A stretch of DNA of 5,855 nt from an uncultured Lachnospiraceae bacterium. Its GTDB lineage: Bacteria; Bacillota; Clostridia; Lachnospirales; Lachnospiraceae. The notes under the pieces are model-generated. The model was given only the letters and a program-made list of their open reading frames with translations. It was not told the DNA's origin and did not search any database. Each line of letters opens with the position of its first letter. Within the stretch, counting starts at the first letter, position 1. The DNA is taken from assembly GCA_934371475.1 (NCBI GenBank), contig CAKRNX010000143.1:1-5855 (forward strand), read 5' to 3'. Below, one piece after another: positions 1-5,402 of the stretch. A program made the translations under genes and the position numbers.

Positions 1-179
1 ACCGGCTGCAGCACCGCCGCCAGCGCATTGCCGACTGCCATCAATATCCCGGTCTGTCCGGCACTGAAACCCTTATCTTCCAGGAACACCGCCGCATATC
101 CGTTCAATGCACAGTAACTGGCCCAGTACGCTACCTGCATCATCATGTACCTGAGATTTAAATATTTTGTGTTTTTCAT
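1..179 (-). CDS. MFS-type transporter, N-terminal fragment (gene continues beyond the window)
   Basis: An open frame begins at ATG 177-179 and runs without a stop to base 1, giving 59 codons. The protein begins MKNTKYLNLRYMMMQVAYWA and goes on through a hydrophobic stretch, a short charged loop with the residues EDKGFSAGQTG, and a second hydrophobic stretch. This is the look of TM1, the first periplasmic loop and TM2 of a major facilitator superfamily permease. The pattern 'LRY...YWASYCALNGYAAVFLEDKGFSAGQTGILMAVGN' (read in pieces) resembles the MFS_1_like/LacY-NupG-type sugar or nucleoside permeases common in Clostridia; this is from family recall. A purine-rich AGAGAGG lies 12-13 nt upstream of the ATG, farther than ideal. 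The gene is in the same direction as the RNase gene before it, but a 121-nt gap with its own possible promoter suggests a separate unit. Substrate unknown; most of the protein is outside the window. Confidence 0.8.
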   Translation of the reverse strand, partial: MKNTKYLNLRYMMMQVAYWASYCALNGYAAVFLEDKGFSAGQTGILMAVGNALAAVLQP

Positions 180-202
180 TTTACTCTGCTATCCTCTCTG
201 AC

Positions 203-211
203 ATTATCGCA
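203..211 (-). promoter_or_regulatory. possible extended -10 promoter element for the MFS gene
   Basis: Read on the minus strand these bases are TGCGATAAT, which fits an extended -10 element (TGn followed by a 5/6 match to TATAAT). The matching -35 position, AAAGTG at 226-231, is poor and lies inside an inverted repeat. A start of transcription about 6-7 nt downstream would fall on the AGAGAGG ribosome binding site, leaving a leader of under 20 nt, so the assignment is uncertain. Confidence 0.3.
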
Positions 212-223
212 TTTACGCTGTTA

Positions 224-250
224 CACACTTTTTGTTTTCACAAAAGTGTG
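224..250. repeat. 9-bp AT-rich inverted repeat between rng and the MFS gene
   Basis: CACACTTTT (224-232) and AAAAGTGTG (242-250) are perfect inverted arms around a 9-nt spacer. On the minus strand no T-run follows the second arm, so it is a weak candidate for a rho-independent terminator of the RNase operon. On the plus strand a short CTTTT follows but no gene ends there. Its position across the -35 region of the possible MFS promoter would suit an operator, which is inference only. Confidence 0.45.
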
Positions 251-300
251 CTTTTCAACCTCCGCAAGCCACTGTTTTGACAGCACAGCGTTGCTCCAGT

Positions 301-1548
301 TCAAGCAAGCTGTTCTCTCAACGGACGCTCCACCTTTTTGCGCGTTGCCTCGACCAGTCCGAGCCTGGTAAAATCAATCACATGAGCCTGGACGGGATCC
401 GCTGCCAGACAGCTTCTCAGCTCCTCCATCACGCGCCTGCGCGATATCTCCTGCTCCATATTGATAAAGTCAATTACGATAATCCCTGAAAGATTGCGCA
501 GTCGCATCTGCCGTGCTGTCTCCCGCGCCGCCTCAAGATTCACTCTGCAGACTGTCTCTTCTTTCTCTTTCCCTTTTTCGTTTTTGCCTGTATTCACGTC
601 CACGACTGTCAGAGCCTCCGTGGGCTGAATCACCAAGTAAGCTCCTGACCGCAGCCATACCCTCTCCGCGAGTGCATCCTCCAGTTCTTTTTCCAGCGAA
701 TAGAGCTTTACCATGGAAAGCAGCGGATCCTGATAATGCCTGATCCGTTCTTTCCAGAAGTGATCCCCGCACTGTTCTTCCAGCCATGCATCTGCCTGCG
801 CAAGCAGATCCTGATCTTCGATCACAATGGCCTCTGTCGCTTCCCGGTTCAGAGACTGCAGCCTTCCCAGCCAAGCAGCCGGTTTCCGGTAAAGGCAGGA
901 ATGGCAGGTGCGGTACGGCGCCGCTGTCACAATATGCTCCAGCTTTGACGCAAGTACCTGCAGTTCCTCCATTACTGTCTCCTCCGGAACTGACGCTGCA
1001 TTCGTGCGAAGCACTACTCCAAACCCCGGGACAGCCCCGGCCTCATTTGCTGCGCTCCGCCCCGCGTATCCCCGCTGACAGTCAGCTCTCTCATCCAGAA
1101 AGCTTTGCCCCAGTTTTTTCAGCCGCTCCCGGTCCGCTTCCCTGATTTTTTTGGAAACACCCACACCGGGATGCGCCATATCCAGCACACTGTAAACGCC
1201 CTGCATACTCAGCCTCGTCGTCAGCGCGGGTGCCTTTGTCTTAATTGCCTCTCTGGAAATCTGCACCACCAGTTCATCTCCCTGCTGGATCGACGGACAG
1301 GGACCCTTGCGGGTATAGCATGGATCCTTCAGATCATCCAGCGGAAGGTAACAGATCACTCCGTGTTCAATCTCCACAAACGCCGCCCGGATGTTTTTTG
1401 ACACGGACTGAACCCGCCCGATATAAATATTTCCCACTGCGGCGCACTCCTTCTCACCGTCTGCATGGATTTCCAGCGCATGTCCGCCTTCATCCAGCAG
1501 AAAAGAGAGGATTTTTCCTCTCATTTTTGCTATACAGTATCTATTCAA
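301..1548 (-). CDS. rng: Rne/Rng family ribonuclease (RNase G-like), short form
   Basis: Endoribonuclease of the RNase E/G family, which cuts single-stranded RNA in rRNA 5'-end maturation and mRNA decay in the cytoplasm. From the chosen start it is 415 residues. An S1-type RNA-binding region holds GNIYIGRV (39-46) and ICYLPLDD (65-72). The catalytic DNase I-like part has ALTVVDVNTGK with Asp317 and IIVIDFINM with Asp360; their 43-residue spacing equals that of E. coli RNase E Asp303/Asp346, the magnesium ligands. HVIDFTRLGLVEATRKK follows near the C-terminus. The protein then stops at LREQLA, so the CPxC zinc-link and thumb domain of E. coli-type enzymes are absent; a CHSC motif sits internally at 215-218. 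I prefer TTG at 1546-1548 because GGGAG lies 6 nt upstream and the protein then begins (M)NRYCIAKMRGKIL, as family members do. An in-frame ATG at 1564-1566 would add six residues but has no ribosome binding site. The start overlaps the upstream stop by 8 nt; third gene of its operon. Confidence 0.93.
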   Translation of the reverse strand: MNRYCIAKMRGKILSFLLDEGGHALEIHADGEKECAAVGNIYIGRVQSVSKNIRAAFVEIEHGVICYLPLDDLKDPCYTRKGPCPSIQQGDELVVQISREAIKTKAPALTTRLSMQGVYSVLDMAHPGVGVSKKIREADRERLKKLGQSFLDERADCQRGYAGRSAANEAGAVPGFGVVLRTNAASVPEETVMEELQVLASKLEHIVTAAPYRTCHSCLYRKPAAWLGRLQSLNREATEAIVIEDQDLLAQADAWLEEQCGDHFWKERIRHYQDPLLSMVKLYSLEKELEDALAERVWLRSGAYLVIQPTEALTVVDVNTGKNEKGKEKEETVCRVNLEAARETARQMRLRNLSGIIVIDFINMEQEISRRRVMEELRSCLAADPVQAHVIDFTRLGLVEATRKKVERPLREQLA

Positions 1549-2248
1549 TGCATTCTCCCAGATCATTCAGCGATACAAATTTATGCTTCCCACCTTTTCC
1601 CAGATCCGCATATACCTCACAGCGGTTTACCTCCAGTGAAAAGGGCGGCATCTCAAATCCTCTCCACTTCATGTAGCTCTCCATCACCAGTTCCGGTTTG
1701 AGATTGGCTACACTGCCGGTAGCCAGCCGCATGAAAACGGTGCCCGCATTAACGCTCATCTGATAAATCATGGGGCGGATGTCCACCTCTGACTCTCCCT
1801 TTTTGGTCTCTTTTATCACCGGAATCGATTTCCTTGCAAAAAATCCGGAGATATCAGACTGCCAGTCTTCTTTCGGTGCATATCCCTTCCGGAAGCGCAC
1901 GGTATAATCCGCCGCAGCCACCAGCGACATCGCTTTTCCGGCCTTGCCTTCCTCAATCCGGCGGAAGTCCAGAATCTCCATCCCTTCTACCATGACCGCA
2001 TTCAGGCGGCTCACTGCCTCCGCTGTGGAAATCGGCGTGCGCAGCTCAATGTCCACGTATTCTCCGTCACTGGTCAGCCCCACGCCAAGCGGAGCCGCGA
2101 AGGACATAATCATGTGGGGACTCATGCCCTCTGAAAATTTAATATCGATATCCGCCCGGCGCAGCGCCTTCTGAAAATACCGCATAATATCCAGATGTCC
2201 GATAAATTTCATCACGCCCTGTTTGGCAAATTTAATTCTTACTTTCAA
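1541..2248 (-). CDS. DUF2344 / TIGR03936 family radical SAM-associated protein
   Basis: A 235-residue soluble protein of the DUF2344 (TIGR03936) family, known as the partner of TIGR03960 radical SAM proteins and joined to them in one chain in some bacteria; its biochemical role is not established. Family hallmarks visible here are the N-terminal MKVRIKFAKQGVMKFIGHLD, then MRYFQKALRRA (22-32), FSEGMSPHMIMSFAAPLGVG (38-57) and SDGEYVDIEL (60-69), and a later EVDIRPMI (154-161). No signal peptide or membrane segment is seen. The start is TTG 2246-2248: a consensus AAAGGAGG ends 8 nt upstream, and the protein then begins at the family's usual MKVRIKF. A GTG at 2255-2257 in the same frame abuts the Shine-Dalgarno sequence and cannot be served by it. 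The gene overlaps the 3' end of the radical SAM gene by 17 nt and its own stop overlaps rng, so the three are co-transcribed and probably translationally coupled. Confidence 0.92.
   Translation of the reverse strand: MKVRIKFAKQGVMKFIGHLDIMRYFQKALRRADIDIKFSEGMSPHMIMSFAAPLGVGLTSDGEYVDIELRTPISTAEAVSRLNAVMVEGMEILDFRRIEEGKAGKAMSLVAAADYTVRFRKGYAPKEDWQSDISGFFARKSIPVIKETKKGESEVDIRPMIYQMSVNAGTVFMRLATGSVANLKPELVMESYMKWRGFEMPPFSLEVNRCEVYADLGKGGKHKFVSLNDLGECIE
1555..1559 (-). promoter_or_regulatory. ribosome binding site deciding the rng start
   Basis: Minus-strand GGGAG, followed by a 6-nt spacer and TTG. It lies inside the last codons of the DUF2344 gene and downstream of the alternative ATG at 1564-1566, so it can only serve the TTG (1546-1548) or a later codon. 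The next ATG, 1522-1524, is too far away. Confidence 0.6.
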
Positions 2249-4115
2249 TACAGACACCTCCTTTGTATCTTCCGGCTCCGCACCCGGAACATTTCATCCG
2301 GCAGTTTGGCGTTGTCACCTGCTCTTCTCTTGCCCTGTGCCACTCGCGAAGCAGGAATTTCTTTGTCACACCGATATCGATGAAATCCCACGGGAAAATC
2401 TCGTCATCCGCACGCTGGCGCATTGTATAAAAATGCATATCAATACCGGTATTTTCAAATGCCCTGTGCCATTTCTCATAATCCCAGCACTCAGTCCAGG
2501 CGTCAAACAGCGCGCCAAGCCGATATGCCTCCAGGATCACTTTTGCAGTACGTCTGTCGCCGCGCGCCAGGAACCCTTCCAGCACCGTCACATCCGCTTC
2601 GTGCCACATATAGCGGATACTCTTCTGGTTCAGCATGGATTTGATTTCATGATTCACTGTCCTGGCAAATCCCAGATAATCGCCGGGCATGAACATGGAC
2701 GCCCACTGGAACGGTGTAAACGGCTTTGGCACAAAAAATGATGTGCTCACAGTAATCTGACATTTTCCGTTTCTCTGATCCTTAGGAATCTCATAATATT
2801 TCACGGCAATCTCATTGGCCAGATGGGCGATCGCCTTGCGATCCTCCTCATTCTCTGTGGGAAGCCCCAGCATAAAATACAGCTTTACCTTGTTCCAGCC
2901 GCCGCGGAACGCCTCATCCGCACCCTTTAGAATAATCTCCTCCGTCAGTCCTTTGTTGATGACATCGCGAAGTCTCTGAGATCCCGCCTCCGGCGCAAAC
3001 GTCAGACTGCTCTTTTTCACATCCTGCACCTTGCTCATAACATCCAGCGAAAATGCATCAATACGCAGAGACGGCAATGAGATATTAATGTTTTTGTCCC
3101 GGAACTCATCAATCAGAAAGCTGACGATCCCTTCCAGCTGAGAATAATCGCTGGAACTTAATGAACTTAACGAAATCTCCTCATGCCCCGTATTCTCCAG
3201 CATGGCTCTGGCGTGCTGTTTAAGTATCTCAAGATCCCTCTCACGGGTTGGACGGTACAGCATTCCGGCCTGACAGAAACGGCATCCTCTGATACAGCCT
3301 CTCTGGATCTCTAGCACGACACGATCCTGCGTCACTTTGATAAAGGGCACCACCGGCTTCTCCGGATATGTGGAATCCGTCACGTTCATCACAATCTGTT
3401 TCTCAATCACTGTCGGAATATCCTGTTCCAGCGGAGTGAACGCCTCAATGGTACCGTCCTCTTTGTAGCTCACCTCATAGAGCGACGGGACATAGATACC
3501 TGGAATCCTGGCTGCCCGGTGCAGAAACTCCCGTCTGCTGCAGCCTTCCGCCCGGCAGGTCTTGTATAGATCCAGCAGCGCGTCATACACGGTCTCGCCC
3601 TCTCCGATATAGAACAGATCAAAAAACTCTGCCAGCGGCTCCGGATTGTAGGTGCAGGGACCGCCGCCGATCACCAGCGGACACTCCCAGTCATGGCCTT
3701 CCTCCATCCGATCCGCCGCCATCAGCGGGATCCGGGAAAGATCCAGGATCTGGAGAATATTGGTATAGCACATCTCATACTGAATCGTAATGCCCAGAAA
3801 ATCAAACTCCTTGACAGGATCTTGGGACTCCAGCGCAAACAGAGGGATCTGTTTTTCCCGCAATACCCGGTCCAGATCCGTCCACGGGGAATAGACCCGT
3901 TCACACCAGGTATCCTCTCTCTTGTTGAACATGTCGTACAGGATCTGAATGCCCAGATGGGACATGCCGATCTCATACACGTCCGGGAAACACATGGCAA
4001 ACCGCACCTGCACGCTGTCTCTGTCCTTCATCACCGAGTTGACTTCATTTCCGATATAGCGGGCCGGTTTTTCAATACTTAACAATATTTCATCACTTAA
4101 AGCGAGCTTTCTCAT
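2232..4115 (-). CDS. TIGR03960-family B12-binding-like/radical SAM protein
   Basis: A 627-residue cytoplasmic iron-sulfur protein. The N-terminus MRKLALSDEILLSIEKPARY and the overall length match TIGR03960 family proteins. Residues about 40-200 form a B12-binding-type Rossmann region (PDVYEIGMSHLG; then LVIGGGPCTYNPEPLAEFFD and YIGEGE at 169-174). The canonical DxHxxG cobalamin motif is not obvious, so true B12 binding is doubtful. The radical SAM core carries RGCIRGCRFC with Cys274, Cys278 and Cys281 (CxxxCxxC) for the [4Fe-4S] cluster and SAM. The C-terminus has a second cluster with CxxxCxxC spacing, Cys605, Cys609, Cys612, plus Cys622. The substrate is unknown; context with DUF2344 and RNase G suggests an RNA-related reaction (inference). 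ATG 4113-4115 is chosen because AAAGGA lies 5 nt upstream; a TTG at 4140-4142 would add nine residues but has no ribosome binding site. First gene of its operon, driven by the promoter at 4179-4207. Confidence 0.93.
   Translation of the reverse strand: MRKLALSDEILLSIEKPARYIGNEVNSVMKDRDSVQVRFAMCFPDVYEIGMSHLGIQILYDMFNKREDTWCERVYSPWTDLDRVLREKQIPLFALESQDPVKEFDFLGITIQYEMCYTNILQILDLSRIPLMAADRMEEGHDWECPLVIGGGPCTYNPEPLAEFFDLFYIGEGETVYDALLDLYKTCRAEGCSRREFLHRAARIPGIYVPSLYEVSYKEDGTIEAFTPLEQDIPTVIEKQIVMNVTDSTYPEKPVVPFIKVTQDRVVLEIQRGCIRGCRFCQAGMLYRPTRERDLEILKQHARAMLENTGHEEISLSSLSSSDYSQLEGIVSFLIDEFRDKNINISLPSLRIDAFSLDVMSKVQDVKKSSLTFAPEAGSQRLRDVINKGLTEEIILKGADEAFRGGWNKVKLYFMLGLPTENEEDRKAIAHLANEIAVKYYEIPKDQRNGKCQITVSTSFFVPKPFTPFQWASMFMPGDYLGFARTVNHEIKSMLNQKSIRYMWHEADVTVLEGFLARGDRRTAKVILEAYRLGALFDAWTECWDYEKWHRAFENTGIDMHFYTMRQRADDEIFPWDFIDIGVTKKFLLREWHRAREEQVTTPNCRMKCSGCGAGRYKGGVCIESKN
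2257..2264 (-). promoter_or_regulatory. consensus Shine-Dalgarno site for the DUF2344 gene
   Basis: Minus-strand AAAGGAGG, with an 8-nt spacer to TTG 2246-2248. It sits within the coding sequence of the radical SAM gene, about 20 nt before that gene's stop, and shows that the GTG beginning at 2257 is not the start. Confidence 0.8.
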
Positions 4116-4120
4116 ATTTT

Positions 4121-4126
4121 TCCTTT
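4121..4126 (-). promoter_or_regulatory. ribosome binding site deciding the radical SAM gene start
   Basis: Minus-strand AAAGGA with a 5-nt spacer to ATG 4113-4115. It lies downstream of the alternative TTG at 4140-4142 and therefore supports the shorter protein. Confidence 0.7.
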
Positions 4127-4178
4127 CAGGGTTATGTTTCAAAGATAGTCATAAAGCAGTTTTCTTCACAATATTCCT

Positions 4179-4207
4179 ATTATATATATATTAAACAGGG
4201 ATTTCAA
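4179..4207 (-). promoter_or_regulatory. SigA-type promoter of the radical SAM/DUF2344/rng operon
   Basis: On the minus strand TTGAAA (4207-4202) is followed by exactly 17 nt and a perfect TATAAT (4184-4179). The -35 matches consensus at 5 of 6 positions and the spacer is the optimal length; the spacer is AT-rich next to the -10. Transcription would begin near 4172, giving a leader of about 57 nt before the ATG. I see no clear operator dyad over it, which fits constitutive housekeeping expression. Confidence 0.85.
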
Positions 4208-4403
4208 GCACTAACAGAATGAAAGTGTGCTCCGTACACTCCCGCAGACCACAACAAATCCTGACGCCGAAACGGTAACTGTAGTTTATCATGGCATCCG
4301 TATCCAGGCGGATCCTGCCGCTGTTGCAGTTCTCCGCTAATCAAAACTTTGACATCACAGCTTTTCCCTGTGCGTGAGCAGGCTGCGCATACCGTTTTCT
4401 GTT
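4208..4403. other. intergenic stretch between the ROK terminator and the next promoter, no confident gene
   Basis: The gap between the ROK gene and the radical SAM gene is 389 nt. Apart from the terminator and the promoter it contains about 195 nt with no gene I can support. The minus strand has one frame with no stop for 65 codons (4401 down to the TGA at 4204-4206), but without an ATG or a plausible ribosome binding site. The plus strand has only short frames, such as one from ATG near 4290 of about 28 codons. A small dyad, AGTGT/ACACT, lies at about 4224-4240. It could be the remnant of a gene, an intergenic repeat, or plain spacer. Confidence 0.5.
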
Positions 4404-4467
4404 AAATAAAAATACCCCCTTTCAGGCAACAAGTTTTTATTCATCCACTTGTCTGCCTAAAAGGGAG
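4404..4467 (-). terminator. strong rho-independent terminator after the ROK gene
   Basis: On the minus strand the arms 4467-4447 (CTCCCTTTTAGGCAG...) and 4434-4415 (ACTTGTTGCCTGAAAG...) pair over 20 base pairs with three G-T wobbles and one bulged A. The loop is 12 nt, and TATTTTTATTT follows at once (4414-4404). No T-run follows on the plus strand, so it works in one direction. It ends the aldolase/ROK unit about 40 nt after the stop codon and insulates the next operon. Confidence 0.92.
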
Positions 4468-4504
4468 CATATCAAAAACTCAGGAAGCCGTTATCTATTA
4501 TTTA

Positions 4505-5389
4505 TTATGATGCCAGAAAACACTGCAGTGCTCCGATCAGGTTTGCGTCGTTGCGGAATGTGCAGGCCACTACCTCCGCCCGCGGTACCTGGTACGGACA
4601 TTCTCTGTACAGCGTATCCAGCTGATCGCGGATCCTTTCGATCAATATCGGCTGCGCGCTGATCCCGCCTCCGATAGCAAAACGCTCCAGATCCAGGATC
4701 GTCTGGATGTTAAACAGCTGGATCGCAATTTCTCTCGTAAAGAGATCCAGACACTCTATCGCATCTCTTTCCCTCGCATGTACCGCATCAAACACCATAA
4801 TACCGTCTACCTGTTCCGGCTTCATGCCTTTTCTCGCCGCATACATTCTGCACAGCCCCGATGCACCACCCCGGTTTCCCCAGACATTTTCATAATGCGG
4901 CATTCCATCCCGCATGGTATTTATATAGGAAACTTCTCCCGCAGAAAAATGTTTCCCTCGAAGCAGCCGGTGATTGCGGATCAGCCCGCCTCCGATCATG
5001 GTTCCGAGAATCAGGACAAATCCGTCTTCCACATCTTTCAGACTCCCCACAGCCGCCTCCGCCATTGCCGCACAGTTCGCATCATTTTCCATACAGATCT
5101 TTACCGGGCACCTCTGATAAAGGCGTTCCTTCATATAAAAATCATTGTTGTACTGCAGCGCACCGCCCATCGCACAGTATCCTTTTTCCGGATCAATAAT
5201 GCCGGGTATGGAGATGGAAATCCCGTCTACCTGCGGCATCTGATCGTAAATCTGCCCGATCGCCTCAATCAGCGCTTCCCTGCCCTCCTGCGGCGTAGGG
5301 ATTTTCCCCTTCGCCAGAACAGACATGTCCTCCTGCATACAGGCATATTTAATAAAAGTCCCCCCAATATCTACTGTCAGTATCTGCAT
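4505..5389 (-). CDS. ROK-family sugar kinase, BglK-like without the zinc motif
   Basis: A 294-residue cytoplasmic kinase of the ROK (repressor/ORF/kinase) family, using ATP to phosphorylate a sugar or glycoside. It has the phosphate-1 loop DIGGTFIKYA (from Asp7), SISIPGIIDP (58-67), the sugar-binding/catalytic MENDANCAA with Asp103 as the base, the phosphate-2 loop GTMIGGG (129-135) and the adenosine loop IGGGIS (239-244). No helix-turn-helix precedes the kinase, so it is an enzyme and not a repressor. The usual ROK zinc site (GHxxx...CxCGxxGCxE) is missing: the segment reads AGEVSY, with Tyr155 where the His normally stands. From memory, the Listeria beta-glucoside kinase BglK also has AGEFGY there and a similar GGAI/L segment, so a beta-glucoside kinase or related role is the best guess; glucokinase or fructokinase remain possible. 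ATG 5387-5389 follows GGGAGAGG by 5 nt. It lies 13 nt after the aldolase gene and ends in tandem TAATAA stops. Confidence 0.9.
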   Translation of the reverse strand: MQILTVDIGGTFIKYACMQEDMSVLAKGKIPTPQEGREALIEAIGQIYDQMPQVDGISISIPGIIDPEKGYCAMGGALQYNNDFYMKERLYQRCPVKICMENDANCAAMAEAAVGSLKDVEDGFVLILGTMIGGGLIRNHRLLRGKHFSAGEVSYINTMRDGMPHYENVWGNRGGASGLCRMYAARKGMKPEQVDGIMVFDAVHARERDAIECLDLFTREIAIQLFNIQTILDLERFAIGGGISAQPILIERIRDQLDTLYRECPYQVPRAEVVACTFRNDANLIGALQCFLAS

Positions 5390-5394
5390 ATACA

Positions 5395-5402
5395 CCTCTC
5401 CC
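5395..5402 (-). promoter_or_regulatory. ribosome binding site deciding the ROK start
   Basis: Minus-strand GGGAGAGG, 5 nt before ATG 5387-5389. A GTG codon two codons upstream (5393-5395) overlaps this site and so is rejected as the start. Confidence 0.65.

Noticed and set aside
224..250. Rho-independent terminator for the rng operon
   Set aside because: The stem is AT-rich and no T-run follows it on the minus strand, so it is listed as an inverted repeat only.
533..874. Minus-strand 113-codon frame inside rng
   Set aside because: It is an alternative frame of the RNase gene; the other frame holds all the conserved RNase E/G motifs.
1549..1566. ATG start adding six residues to the RNase
   Set aside because: The nearest purine run (GGAAG) is about 18 nt away, while GGGAG is well placed for the TTG at 1546-1548; homologues begin near that point. 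It cannot be fully excluded.
1245..1676. Plus-strand open frame of 143 codons opposite rng
   Set aside because: Antisense shadow spanning the rng/DUF2344 junction; composition rich in Pro, Ser and Arg, with no domain.
2223..2741. Plus-strand open frame of 172 codons opposite the radical SAM gene
   Set aside because: Antisense to a well-supported gene, no ribosome binding site and no family resemblance.
4116..4142. Upstream TTG start adding nine residues to the radical SAM protein
   Set aside because: No ribosome binding site precedes it, whereas AAAGGA lies 5 nt before the ATG at 4113-4115, which gives the family-typical N-terminus.
4180..4191. TA-dinucleotide run as a microsatellite or origin-like element
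   Set aside because: It is only about 12 bases and is fully explained as the AT-rich spacer and -10 of the promoter.
4345..4380. TTGACA on the plus strand at about 4349 as a promoter
   Set aside because: No -10 element at a suitable distance and no plus-strand gene downstream.
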